Notes: generated from the letters alone by a model not told the origin. A stretch of DNA of 34,496 bases from DATBAK01 sp036787815 (GCA_036787815.1 DAIQOP010000004.1:1-34496); one strand, 5' to 3'; counted from the first letter of the stretch, positions 1 to 7,711 are shown. Translations and numbers: made by a program.

Positions 1-112
1 CCGCCTACGACACCGAAGCCGCGACCCGCCGTACCACGACCCGTCCGCGCGCTCGCTGGCATGTGACACCGCGGGCCGCGACGCACCGCGCGACAGCCCG
101 CGCGCGGTCCCT

Positions 113-150
113 GGGATGCGTGCGCATCGCATGTGATGCGCAGGCATCCC
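113..150. terminator. Strong imperfect hairpin
   Basis: Arms GGGATGC (113-119) and GCATCCC (144-150) enclose a second stem, TGCGCATC (121-128) with GATGCGCA (135-142), around a 6-nt loop. A single G/G mismatch separates the two stems, giving 15 paired bases. There is no T-run on either side. It could terminate transcription arriving from the left; terminators without a U-tract are common in actinobacteria. Confidence 0.5.
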
Positions 151-235
151 AAGCGCCGCACGTCGGAGGGTGGACGCCCGACGGCGGCCCGCCCAGGACG
201 GACGCCGTCACCGAAGCCGGCTCCCACCCTCTGCG

Positions 236-283
236 AACTGATCGAGTTCGGTGACGCGTCCGCGTCACCGAACTCGATCAGTT
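236..283. repeat. Perfect 23-bp inverted repeat, 2-nt loop
   Basis: Bases 236-258 and 261-283 are exact reverse complements separated only by TC at 259-260. The arm begins AACTGATCGAG and ends GGTGACGCG. A perfect 48-base near-palindrome is well beyond an ordinary terminator stem. It lies about 45 bp before the -10 of the MATE gene, so it could be a bidirectional terminator, a cruciform-forming site, an operator for a dimeric regulator, or a dispersed repeat. Confidence 0.85.
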
Positions 284-328
284 GCCGGCCGCGACCACGA
301 GGCGCGACCGAGCCGCGGTGGGAGGTCG

Positions 329-334
329 TAGGGT
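329..334 (+). promoter_or_regulatory. Putative -10 (TAGGGT) of MATE gene
   Basis: TAGGGT is followed by exactly six bases and then GTG at 341. The same TANNNT-N6-start layout recurs at several genes in this window and implies a leaderless transcript. No clear -35 is visible. A GGAGG at 321-325 is an alternative ribosome-binding signal for a GTG at 338. Confidence 0.4.
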
Positions 335-340
335 CTCGTG

Positions 341-1663
341 GTGGCGATCTGGCGGCGTGATCCCCGCGACGGGGAGATCCTCCGGTTGGCGCTGCCGGCC
401 TTCGGGGCGCTCGCGGCCGAGCCGCTCTACGTGCTCGCCGACACCGCGATCGTCGGCCACCTCGGCACGCGCCCGCTCGCGGGTCTCGCCGTCGCCGGCA
501 CGCTCCTCAGCGTCGCCTTCGGCATCTTCAACTTCCTCGCCTACGCGACCACCGCGGCCGTCGCCCGGCGCATCGGGGCCGGCGACCGCGCCAAGGCGGC
601 GGAACAGGGAATCGACAGCATCTGGCTCGCGGTCGGACTCGGCATCGTGCTCACCGGCGTGGGCCTCGTGATCGGGCCCGGGGTGGTCAGGGCGATGGGC
701 GCGTCGGCGCGCATCCGCCCCGCCGCGCTCACCTATCTGCGCATCAGCCTCCTCGGCGCGCCGGCCGTGCTCGTCGCGCTCGCCGGCACCGGCTACCTGC
801 GCGGCTGCCAGGACACGCGCACCCCGCTCGTGATCCAGGTGGCCGCCAACGTCGGCAACCTCGCGCTCGAGATGCTGCTCGTGTTCGGCCTGCACCTCGG
901 GATCGCGGGTTCGGCCTGGGGCACCGTCGTCGCGCAGCTCGGTGCGGCCGGCGCCTACGTCGCGATCGTGCGCCGGGCCGCGCGCGCCGAGCACGCGTCA
1001 ATGCGTCCCGACCGGGCGGGCATCCGCGCGGCGGCGATCGTCGGCAGCAACCTCGTCGTGCGCACCGGCGCACTGCTCACCGCGTTCCTGGTGTCGACCT
1101 CCGTCGCGTCGCGCATCGGCGACGCGCAGGTCGCGGCCCACGAGATCGCGTTCCAGATCTGGAACTTCCTCGCGCTCTCGCTCGACGCCGTCGCGATCGC
1201 GGGCCAGGCGATCGTCGGCCGATCGCTCGGCGCGGGTGATCGCACCGGCACCCGCGCCGCGGCGCGGCGCATGATCGAGTGGGGAGTGATCGCCGGCCTC
1301 GTGCTCGGCGCCGGGGTCGCGCTGGCGAGCCCCGCGCTCGCCCGGGTGTTCAGCCACGACGCCACGGTCCGCCACAACGCGCTGCCGATCCTCTGGATCG
1401 TCGCCGCGATGCAGCCGATGAACGGCGTCGTCTTCGTGCTCGACGGCGTGCTCATCGGCGCGGGCGAGGCTCGCTACCTCGCGCTGGCGATGCTCGCGGC
1501 GACGGCGATCTTCGTTCCCGCGGCCGCGGCCGTCGACGCGCTCGGCGGCGGCCTGATCGCGCTCTGGGGCGCACTCACGCTCTGGATGGTCGCCCGCCTC
1601 GTCGGCATGGGCCGGCGTTACCTCGGCGACCACTGGCTCGTCGTCGGTGCGAGCCGGGCATAG
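341..1663 (+). CDS. MATE family efflux transporter (DinF-like)
   Basis: The product is a 440-residue polytopic membrane protein with about twelve hydrophobic segments, the usual MATE size and topology. The N-terminal stretch LRLALPAFGALAAEPLY followed by VLADTAIVGHLG is the hallmark of the DinF-like branch, and the second half repeats the pattern (RTGALLTAFLVSTSVASRIG). MATE proteins export cationic or amphipathic compounds using a Na+ or H+ gradient; the substrate cannot be read from sequence. I prefer GTG at 341, six bases after a TAGGGT box; GTG at 338 would add one residue. The acyltransferase follows 58 bp downstream on the same strand, and no functional link is evident. Confidence 0.9.
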   Translation: MAIWRRDPRDGEILRLALPAFGALAAEPLYVLADTAIVGHLGTRPLAGLAVAGTLLSVAFGIFNFLAYATTAAVARRIGAGDRAKAAEQGIDSIWLAVGLGIVLTGVGLVIGPGVVRAMGASARIRPAALTYLRISLLGAPAVLVALAGTGYLRGCQDTRTPLVIQVAANVGNLALEMLLVFGLHLGIAGSAWGTVVAQLGAAGAYVAIVRRAARAEHASMRPDRAGIRAAAIVGSNLVVRTGALLTAFLVSTSVASRIGDAQVAAHEIAFQIWNFLALSLDAVAIAGQAIVGRSLGAGDRTGTRAAARRMIEWGVIAGLVLGAGVALASPALARVFSHDATVRHNALPILWIVAAMQPMNGVVFVLDGVLIGAGEARYLALAMLAATAIFVPAAAAVDALGGGLIALWGALTLWMVARLVGMGRRYLGDHWLVVGASRA

Positions 1664-1721
1664 GCGCAGTGCGATCCCGGGAAAGTTTGCGTCGGGGGCG
1701 CGATCGTGGTGAGGTTCAGCA

Positions 1722-2690
1722 GTGACCGATCCGCGAGCGCGACCAACGGCAGCCGGGCGCCGGCCCGCCGCGGTTCCGTCGGTGCCCGAGATCGACCTCA
1801 CCGACGCCGAACGCGAAGCGATCGCCGGCTCGCGCCGCAGCGGTGGCGAGCTCGTCCCCCTCCCCCGCCCGGCTCCCGAGCCCGAGGACGAGCCGATCGA
1901 TGGAGCCCGACGCTCCGACGTCGACTCCTGGGGTCGCAGCGAGCACATCCGCGCGCTCACGCGCATGGCGTACGACCCGATCTACCGCTACTGGTTCCGC
2001 GCCGAGTGGGAAGGCTCCGAGCATCTCCCCCGCCAGGGCGGGGCGCTCCTCGTCGCGAACCACGCGGGCGCGATCCCGGCCGACGCGCCGGTGATCATGC
2101 ACGGCATCGAAACCGATCTCGGGCGCCCGGTCTACGGGCTCGCCGAGCACCTCTTCCGCGCGCTGCCGGTGGTCGGCACCCTGTGGTCGCGCGGCGGTGG
2201 CGTCACCGCCAACCCCGACAACGCGTACCGCCTGCTGCACGACGAAGGCCAGCTCGTGCTCGTGTTCCCCGAGGGGACGAAGGGCACCGGCAAGCACTTC
2301 CGCGACCGCTACCAACTCCGCCGGTTCGGGCGGGGCGGCTTCGTCGAGATCGCGATGCGCGCGGGTGTGCCGATCGTGCCGATCGCCGTCGTCGGCAACG
2401 AGGAATCGATGCCGATCCTCTGGAAGAGCAACCGCCTCGCGAAGCTCATCGGCCTCCCGTACTTCCCCGTCACCGCGAACCAGCTCGTGTTCGGGCCGCT
2501 CGGCCTCGTCGCGTACCTGCCCGCGAAGTTCAAGCTGCGCGTGCTGCCGCCGGTGCACTTCGACGTGCCGGCCGACCAGGAGCGCTACTCGCGCAGCCGG
2601 GTGATGGAGGAGTCCGAACGCATTCGCATGCTCATCCAGAACGCGCTCTACGACATGCTGCGCACCCGCCGCAGCGTCTGGTTCGGATAG
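1722..2690 (+). CDS. PlsC-like lysophospholipid acyltransferase family protein
   Basis: This 322-residue protein has an acidic, proline-rich N-terminal extension of about 75 residues before an LPLAT/PlsC-type domain. NHAGAIPADAP at residues 113-123 occupies the catalytic His/Asp position; the Asp follows the His by seven residues, not the five of classical HX4D. The FPEGT motif lies at 182-186. Family members transfer acyl chains from acyl-CoA or acyl-ACP to a glycerolipid or related acceptor at the membrane; the acceptor here is unknown. GTG start, with GTGAGG seven bases upstream. The dehydrogenase-like gene begins five bases after the stop. The pair resembles Rv0502-Rv0501 of M. tuberculosis, suggesting a joint envelope-lipid role. 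Confidence 0.85.
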   Translation: MTDPRARPTAAGRRPAAVPSVPEIDLTDAEREAIAGSRRSGGELVPLPRPAPEPEDEPIDGARRSDVDSWGRSEHIRALTRMAYDPIYRYWFRAEWEGSEHLPRQGGALLVANHAGAIPADAPVIMHGIETDLGRPVYGLAEHLFRALPVVGTLWSRGGGVTANPDNAYRLLHDEGQLVLVFPEGTKGTGKHFRDRYQLRRFGRGGFVEIAMRAGVPIVPIAVVGNEESMPILWKSNRLAKLIGLPYFPVTANQLVFGPLGLVAYLPAKFKLRVLPPVHFDVPADQERYSRSRVMEESERIRMLIQNALYDMLRTRRSVWFG

Positions 2691-2695
2691 CGCCG

Positions 2696-3730
2696 ATGCG
2701 CGTGCTCGTCACCGGCCTGTCGACCTACTGGGGCGGCAAGCTCGCGCAGATCCTCGAGAACCGTGACGACGTCGAGGTGGTGGTCGGCCTCGACACGAAG
2801 GACCCCACCGTTCCCCTCGAGCGCACCGAGTTCGTGCGCAGCGACTCGTCGTACTCGATCCTCACCCGCATCGTGAAGGCGACCCAGATCGACACGGTGC
2901 TCCACACCCACCTCATCGTCGACTCGACGCTCGCGAGCGGCCGCACCCTGCACGAGGTGAACGTCATCGGCACCATGAGCCTGCTCGCCGCCGCGGGCGC
3001 GGCCGGCAGCCCCGTCCGCAAGGTCGTGCTCAAGAGCAGCGGCCTCGTGTACGGCTCGAACTTCCAGGACCCGTACCGCTTCCGCGAGGAAGACAAGCGC
3101 ACACGCGGACCGCACACCAACGTCGAGCGGTCCCTGCTCGAGGTCGAGTCGATCCTGCACGACTTCGCCGACGACAGCCCCCACGTCGACGTCACGCTCC
3201 TGCGCTTCGCCAACGTGCTCGGCGACGACATCGAGACGCCGTACACCACGGCGCTGAAGCTGCCCATGGTTCCCGAGATCCTCGGGTTCGATCCGCGCAT
3301 CCAGTTCGTGCACGAAGACGACGTCGTCGGCGCGCTCATGTACGCGACCACGCATTCGGTTCCCGGCGTGTTCAACGTGGGCGGCAACGGCAGCATGCCG
3401 TGGAGCGAGGTGTGCGCGATCGTCGGGAAGCGCCGGTTCGCGCTGCCGCCGATCCTCACCAATTTTGCGGTGGAACCGCTGCGGTTGCTGCGCATCGTCG
3501 ACATGCCGCCCGAAGCCCTCATGCTCCTGCGCTACGGCCGCCACATCGACAACGACCGCTACAAGCGGGCCGGCTACCGCTACAAGTACACGACCGCGGG
3601 CACCGTCGAAGCGTTCGCCCGCGGCCTGCGCCTGGCCGACACGATCGGCAACACCCATCCCGGCTACCGCTACGAGCGCGAGGTCGAGAGCTTCTTCCGC
3701 CATTCGCCCGCGGTCGTCCGAGATTCTTGA
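2696..3730 (+). CDS. NAD-dependent epimerase/dehydratase-like (extended SDR) protein
   Basis: The product has 344 residues. The Rossmann signature TGLSTYWGGKLA lies near residue 6 and the SSGLVYG strand follows in the expected order, so this is an extended SDR fold. The catalytic YxxxK is not visible: where it is expected the sequence reads RGPHTNVERSLLEVE, with no tyrosine or lysine in register. It may therefore bind a nucleotide or nucleotide sugar without classical epimerase chemistry, or use other residues. ATG start five bases after the acyltransferase stop. M. tuberculosis GalE2 (Rv0501) is a neighbour-conserved relative by context; UDP-glucose 4-epimerase activity should not be assumed. 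The end overlaps a 15-nt tandem repeat. Confidence 0.85.
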   Translation: MRVLVTGLSTYWGGKLAQILENRDDVEVVVGLDTKDPTVPLERTEFVRSDSSYSILTRIVKATQIDTVLHTHLIVDSTLASGRTLHEVNVIGTMSLLAAAGAAGSPVRKVVLKSSGLVYGSNFQDPYRFREEDKRTRGPHTNVERSLLEVESILHDFADDSPHVDVTLLRFANVLGDDIETPYTTALKLPMVPEILGFDPRIQFVHEDDVVGALMYATTHSVPGVFNVGGNGSMPWSEVCAIVGKRRFALPPILTNFAVEPLRLLRIVDMPPEALMLLRYGRHIDNDRYKRAGYRYKYTTAGTVEAFARGLRLADTIGNTHPGYRYEREVESFFRHSPAVVRDS

Positions 3731-3773
3731 GACCGAGCCTCCCGAGACCGAGACTCCCGAGACCGAGGCGCGC
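3729..3773. repeat. Three 15-nt tandem repeats at gene junction
   Basis: GAGACCGAGCCTCCC, GAGACCGAGACTCCC and GAGACCGAGGCGCGC follow one another from the last two bases of the preceding stop codon to four bases before the next GTG. The first two copies differ at one base. The last copy supplies the GAGG that can act as ribosome-binding site for the crotonase gene. In that gene's frame the unit would read ETEPP/ETETP, but no in-frame start lies just upstream. Confidence 0.8.
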
Positions 3774-3776
3774 GCC

Positions 3777-4535
3777 GTGAGCGAGGATCCCACCGTCGAG
3801 ATCGAACGGCACGACCGGGTCGCGGTCGTGCGCCTCGTCGACCGCGAGCGCCGCAACGCGTTGTCGTTGCCGTTGGTCGCGCAGATCGTCGCCGCGTTCG
3901 ACGAGCTCGAGGGCGACGACGCGATCGGCGCCGTCGTCGTCACCGGTGCGCCACCCGCCTTCTGCTCGGGTGCCGACACCACGAGCCTCGGGAAGCTCGC
4001 GAGCACCGACGACGCCGCGGAGCGCGGGTCGATCGTCACCGTGTACGACGCGTTCCTACGGGTGCTGGGCTCGTCGCTGCCCACGATCGCCGCGGTCGAC
4101 GGCCCGGCGGTCGGCGCCGGCTTCAACCTCGCCCTCGCCTGCGACCTCCGCGTCGTCGGCCCCACCGCGCGCTTCGAGAGCCGGTTCCTCCGCATCGGCC
4201 TCCACCCCGGCGGCGGGCACATGTGGATGCTCGAACGCGCCGTCGGGCCCCAGGCCGCGGCGGCGTGCGTGCTCTTCGGCGAGCCCGTCGGCGCCACCAA
4301 GGCCGTCGAGCTCGGCCTCGCGTGGTCGAGCCATCCCGCCGACGACCTGCTCGACGCGGCGATCGCCCTCGGCGCCCGGGCCGCGGCGACGCCCGAGCCG
4401 CTCGTGGCCCGCACCAAGGAGAGCCTGAGCCGGGTGCCGTGGCAGCCCGACTTCGAGGCCGCCGTGGCCACCGAGCTCGAGGCTCAGACCTGGTCGCTCT
4501 CGGCAGGCTTCTTCACCCGCCGCCCCAAGCCCTGA
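3777..4535 (+). CDS. Enoyl-CoA hydratase/isomerase (crotonase) family protein
   Basis: The product has 252 residues, the normal size of a single-domain crotonase. Oxyanion-hole segments are present: CSGADTTSLG and GPAVGAGFNLALACDLRV. By hand alignment with rat mitochondrial hydratase, the position of Glu144 (usually in GQPEI) is Phe in ESRFLRIGLHPGGG, and Glu164 (usually in AMEM-like sequence) is Ala. Both hydratase acid/base residues thus seem absent, so the enzyme may catalyse another crotonase reaction or only bind acyl-CoA. GTG at 3777 is chosen because GAGG lies about eight bases upstream and the conserved core begins soon after. It probably belongs to the same transcript as the acyltransferase and SDR genes. 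Confidence 0.85.
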   Translation: MSEDPTVEIERHDRVAVVRLVDRERRNALSLPLVAQIVAAFDELEGDDAIGAVVVTGAPPAFCSGADTTSLGKLASTDDAAERGSIVTVYDAFLRVLGSSLPTIAAVDGPAVGAGFNLALACDLRVVGPTARFESRFLRIGLHPGGGHMWMLERAVGPQAAAACVLFGEPVGATKAVELGLAWSSHPADDLLDAAIALGARAAATPEPLVARTKESLSRVPWQPDFEAAVATELEAQTWSLSAGFFTRRPKP

Positions 4536-4553
4536 CCCGCCCGCCTCCCCGGC

Positions 4554-4572
4554 CCGGGAGTACCACTCCCGG
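4554..4572 (+). terminator. Hairpin after crotonase gene
   Basis: CCGGGAG (4554-4560) pairs with CTCCCGG (4566-4572) around a 5-nt loop, 18 bases after the stop codon. No T-run follows. It probably separates the upstream gene group from the independently promoted zinc-ribbon gene. Confidence 0.5.
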
Positions 4573-4598
4573 CGCGCAGAGATTTCGCGCGAAGAGTG

Positions 4599-4627
4599 GT
4601 GACACGGATCGTTGTCGGGCGTACACT
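4599..4627 (+). promoter_or_regulatory. Promoter of the zinc-ribbon gene
   Basis: GTGACA (4599-4604) and TACACT (4622-4627) are separated by 17 bases, close to the housekeeping TTGACA/TATAAT consensus and the best-looking promoter in the window. Transcription should begin near 4634, giving an untranslated leader of about 65 bases before the ATG at 4698. Confidence 0.65.
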
Positions 4628-4697
4628 CTGAGTGGGCAGGCAACATCCCTACCGGCACCCGTGGCCGGACGAGGGTGGTAGTGGAGGTCTTCGGGCC

Positions 4698-4961
4698 ATG
4701 TATCGGTGTCCGACATGTGTGTCAGTGCTTCTCGATTCCACGGTGCGTCGATGCCCCGTGTGCGGCGAGAACTTCAAACGGCACCCACCGAAGGTGCTCG
4801 GCGCGGACCGGCGGGGCCGCGACAAGCTCACCTCGTGGGACATCCGGGCGCACGCCGAGGCGAACCGCGTGATCGCGCGCGATGCCGACACCGTGATCGA
4901 CCTGGAACAAGAGCACCAACGCGACAGATCCGGGCGGACGGCGGGCGCCGAACGACGCTGA
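4698..4961 (+). CDS. Small zinc-ribbon protein, function unknown
   Basis: The product has 87 residues. Two CxxC pairs near the N-terminus (MYRCPTC and RRCPVCGENF) form a compact zinc ribbon; the rest is charged and probably helical, with basic and acidic clusters and no membrane segment. ATG at 4698 is chosen because GGAGG lies ten bases upstream (4683-4687) and the first cysteine follows at once; an upstream in-frame ATG at 4632 would sit at the predicted transcription start. The gene has its own promoter and is followed by two strong hairpins, so it is a single-gene unit. Such ribbons bind nucleic acid or partner proteins; I do not recognise a family. Confidence 0.7.
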   Translation: MYRCPTCVSVLLDSTVRRCPVCGENFKRHPPKVLGADRRGRDKLTSWDIRAHAEANRVIARDADTVIDLEQEHQRDRSGRTAGAERR

Positions 4962-4985
4962 GCGCAGGAACGCCGGTTCCTGCGC
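4962..4985. terminator. Perfect 10-bp hairpin after zinc-ribbon gene
   Basis: GCGCAGGAAC (4962-4971) and GTTCCTGCGC (4976-4985) are exact complements around the loop GCCG, beginning one base after the TGA. No T-run follows. The position suggests a rho-independent-like terminator without a U-tail. Confidence 0.7.
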
Positions 4986-5021
4986 CTGGCCTCCGGCTTT
5001 CCGCCGGTGTCGCTTGGGGGG

Positions 5022-5059
5022 CACCGGGGCGGTTGCGGTTCGCCGCAGCCGCCCTGGTG
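5022..5059. terminator. 17-bp hairpin with TTCG loop between convergent genes
   Basis: The arm at 5022-5038 pairs with 5043-5059 over 17 positions, 15 Watson-Crick and two G-T, closed by the very stable TTCG tetraloop. It lies between the plus-strand zinc-ribbon gene and the minus-strand GNAT gene, so it can stop transcription from both sides. Confidence 0.75.
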
Positions 5060-5077
5060 AAAGTTTGGAAGCGAGTT

Positions 5078-5695
5078 CTACGTTGCGACGAAGTCTTTGA
5101 TGAGGTCGGTGCGGCGGGCGGTCCATTCTTCGGCGGTGATCGCGTAGCGGACGTGGTCTTCGTAGACCCCCTGGATCTGGAGGAACCGCAGCGCGGTGCC
5201 CTCCTCACGGAGCCCGAGCTTCTCGACGACCCGGCGGCTCGGCCGGTTGCGCGGCACGATCGCCGCCTCGAGCCGGTGCAGGTGCAGCGTCTCGAACGCG
5301 TACCGCATGATCAGCACGACGCCCTCGGGCACATACCCGTGGCCCGCGAGCGCCTCGTCGATCCAGTAGCCGACGAACGCGCTCTGGAACGGGCCCCGCT
5401 GCACGCTCCCGAGGCTCACCTCGCCGGCGAAGCGCCCGTTGAGCAGGAAGAGGCCGAAGCCGTAGGCCGCGTCGAAGTGCCGTTGCCGGTCCCACGCGCC
5501 GCAGCGGGCGCGGAAGGCCTCGCGATCGGCGACCGGGTCGGTCGCGCCGGGCTCGGGCCGCGGCTCCCACGCCTCGAGCCACGCCCGGCTGCGGCGGCGC
5601 ACGTCGCGCCAGCCCTCCCAGTCGTCGGCCCGCAGCGGGCGCAGCAGGGCGCGACCGCCGACGAGCTCGAGCTCAGGTGGCGTGCGCGACCGCAT
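5078..5695 (-). CDS. GNAT family N-acetyltransferase (RimJ/RimL-like)
   Basis: The product has 205 residues in the RimJ/RimL-like arrangement: an N-terminal LRPLRADDWEGW segment, GYWIDEALAGHGYVPEGV at the acetyl-CoA pyrophosphate-binding loop, then RLEAAIVPRNRPSRRVVEKL and GLREEGTALRFLQIQG near the end. These enzymes acetylate protein N-termini or small amines with acetyl-CoA; the acceptor is unknown. I chose ATG at 5695, which overlaps the end of the synthetase gene by 23 bases and gives the usual length; an ATG at 5743 would add 16 residues inside the upstream gene. The overlap implies coupled translation. A GNAT next to an acyl-CoA synthetase recalls lysine-acetylation control of synthetases, but that link is only inferred. 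Confidence 0.85.
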   Translation of the reverse strand: MRSRTPPELELVGGRALLRPLRADDWEGWRDVRRRSRAWLEAWEPRPEPGATDPVADREAFRARCGAWDRQRHFDAAYGFGLFLLNGRFAGEVSLGSVQRGPFQSAFVGYWIDEALAGHGYVPEGVVLIMRYAFETLHLHRLEAAIVPRNRPSRRVVEKLGLREEGTALRFLQIQGVYEDHVRYAITAEEWTARRTDLIKDFVAT

Positions 5696-7625
5696 CGAGG
5701 GTTCCAGGGTCTTCGAGGCCCGACAGGTCGCCGGGGGCATCACCGGTGACGACGGCGCGGATCGCTCGGCGCAGCACCTTGGCGCTGCGGGTCTTCGGCA
5801 ACGCGGTCGTGAACCGGATCGCGGACGGGCGGAACGACGAACCGAGGCGATCGGTCACCAACTTCGTGAGCTCGGCGCGCAGGGCGTCGTCGGCCTCGAC
5901 CCCCGCGGCAACGACGACGAAGACCCACAGCGCCTCGCCCTTCACCTCGTCGGGAACGCCGACGGCGGCGGCCTCGACCACCGACGGATGGCCCACCACC
6001 ACCGTCTCGACCTCCGCGGGCCCGAGCCGCTTGCCGGCGAGCTTGATCGTGTCGTCGGAGCGTCCGTGCAGGAACCACTGGCCGTCGGCGGCGATCGAGG
6101 CGAAGTCGCCGTGCCACCACACGCCGGGATAGCGCGACCAGTAGGTGTCGAGGTAGCGCTGCGGGTCGTTCCAGAGCCCGCGCGTCATGCCCGGCCACGC
6201 CTTCGTGCACACCAGCTCACCGACCGCGCCGCGCACGGGGTGGCCGGCGTCGTCGAACACGTCGACGGCCATGCCGAGCGACGGGCCGCCGAGCGAGCAC
6301 GGCGACAGCGGCTCGACGACGTGCGGCGAGAGGAAGCACGCGCCCACCTCGGTACCGCCGGAGATGTTGATCACCGGGCACCGACCTTCGCCGACCTTGT
6401 CGAAGAACCAGCGCCACGGCCCTTCGTTCCACGGCTCACCCGTCGAGGCGAGGATCCGCAGCGACGACCGGTCGTGCGCGTCGACCGGGCCGTCGCCGTG
6501 GGCCATCAGCGACCGGATCAACGTGGGCGACACGCCGAGCACACCGATGCGGTGCCGCTCGACGAGCGACCACAGGCGATCGGGCCCCGGGAAGTCGGGC
6601 GCGCCGTCGTAGAGCACGAGGGTGCCGCCGTTCGCGAGGGTGCCGACGATCTCCCACGGCCCCATGATCCAGCCGAGATCGGTGAGCCAGAACAAGCGCT
6701 CGTCGCGGCGCACGTCGGTCTGGAACGCGGCTTCCTCCGCCACCTTGGCGAGGAATCCACCGTGCACGTGCACCGAGCCCTTGGGCTTGCCCGTGGTGCC
6801 GCTCGTGTAGGCGACGAACAGCGGGTGCTCGCTGTCGAGGGCGCGGGCGACGAAGGGGGCATGGAGATGACCGTCGCCCGTCGCGAGCAGCTCGTCGAGC
6901 GTGAGGTCGCGCCCGGCGCGCATCGGCACGACTCGGCCGAGGCGCGGCACCACGACGATCGTGCGGATCGACGGCACCGACTCGACCGCGGCGTCGGCCG
7001 TCTCCTTCATCGGCACGACCTTGGCGCGCCGCGTGAAGCCGTCGGCAGTGACCAGCGCGACGGCGTTCGCGTCAGCGAGCCTCACCGCGACGGCGTCGGG
7101 CGCGTAACCGGAGAAGATCGGGAGGAACAGGGCACCGAGCTTCGCCACCGCCAGCAGTGCGGCGACCGTCTCGGGCACCATCGGCAGGAAGATCCCGACC
7201 GCGTCGCCCACTCCCACACCGCGCGCCGAGAGGCCCGACGCGATGCCGTCGGTGAGCGTTTGCAGCTCGCGCCACGAGAGCGAGCGGGTCGTGCCCTCTT
7301 CGCCTTCCCACACGACCGCTGTCCGGTCCGCCACCGCCGGGTCGCCGGCCCAGCGGTCGAGGCACGACGACGCCAGGTTGAGCTTGCCGCCGACGAACCA
7401 CCGGGCCCAGGGCACACCGTCGGTGAGATCGACGACCTGGGTGTAGGGCTCCGTGAAGACGAGGCCGAGGAAGCGGACGACGGCATCCCAGAACCACTCC
7501 GGATCGTCGATCGACCGGTCGCGCAGTGTCGCGAAGTCGGCGATGCCCTCGGCCGCGGCGAAGCGCGCGACGTTGCTCTCCTCGAGCAGAGCCCTTCCCG
7601 GGCGCCAGACGATCTCGCTTCTCAT
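5673..7625 (-). CDS. AMP-forming acyl-CoA synthetase (acetyl/propionyl-CoA synthetase-like)
   Basis: The product has 650 residues, the length of the Acs/PrpE branch of ANL enzymes, which activate a carboxylate with ATP and CoA. An N-terminal ACAS_N-type segment is followed by the phosphate loop YTSGTTGKPKGS from residue 273, then GGTEVG, WWHGDFASIAADG, and the hinge region LHGRSDDTIKLAGKRLG. The C-terminal adenylation lysine is K616 in PKTRSAKVLRR; the usual Gly before this Lys is Ala. The substrate is probably a short-chain acid, though not certainly acetate. ATG at 7625 has GAGGAAG about ten bases upstream. The gene is divergent from orn and overlaps the downstream GNAT gene. Confidence 0.88.
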   Translation of the reverse strand: MRSEIVWRPGRALLEESNVARFAAAEGIADFATLRDRSIDDPEWFWDAVVRFLGLVFTEPYTQVVDLTDGVPWARWFVGGKLNLASSCLDRWAGDPAVADRTAVVWEGEEGTTRSLSWRELQTLTDGIASGLSARGVGVGDAVGIFLPMVPETVAALLAVAKLGALFLPIFSGYAPDAVAVRLADANAVALVTADGFTRRAKVVPMKETADAAVESVPSIRTIVVVPRLGRVVPMRAGRDLTLDELLATGDGHLHAPFVARALDSEHPLFVAYTSGTTGKPKGSVHVHGGFLAKVAEEAAFQTDVRRDERLFWLTDLGWIMGPWEIVGTLANGGTLVLYDGAPDFPGPDRLWSLVERHRIGVLGVSPTLIRSLMAHGDGPVDAHDRSSLRILASTGEPWNEGPWRWFFDKVGEGRCPVINISGGTEVGACFLSPHVVEPLSPCSLGGPSLGMAVDVFDDAGHPVRGAVGELVCTKAWPGMTRGLWNDPQRYLDTYWSRYPGVWWHGDFASIAADGQWFLHGRSDDTIKLAGKRLGPAEVETVVVGHPSVVEAAAVGVPDEVKGEALWVFVVVAAGVEADDALRAELTKLVTDRLGSSFRPSAIRFTTALPKTRSAKVLRRAIRAVVTGDAPGDLSGLEDPGTLDAVAHAT

Positions 7626-7705
7626 GGTCGCATGCTTCCTCGTCGCGGCACTGCGCTTCGCCGCGGTGCCCAGCTGACCGGGCGCCTGCTCCTGGCCACG
7701 GGCGC

Positions 7706-7711
7706 AATCTA
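7706..7711 (-). promoter_or_regulatory. Possible -10 (TAGATT) of synthetase gene
   Basis: On the minus strand TAGATT lies about 80 bases before the ATG, leaving a leader with a ribosome-binding site. The corresponding -35 (TTCGCG, 17 bases further) is poor, so this is tentative. Confidence 0.3.

Larger units (their letters stand above)
1..340. other. Upstream non-coding region with two hairpins
   Basis: No convincing complete gene lies here; the open frames on both strands are arginine/alanine-rich by-products of high GC. In plus frame 1 the first 66 bases read as a short proline-rich tail ending in TGA at 64-66, so a gene from outside the window could end there, but this is weak. The region holds two strong inverted repeats (113-150 and 236-283) and, at its right end, the putative promoter of the MATE gene. 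Confidence 0.5.

Noticed and set aside
338..340. GTG at 338 as the MATE start
   Set aside because: Possible, but GTG at 341 fits the six-base spacing from TAGGGT found at other genes; the difference is one residue.
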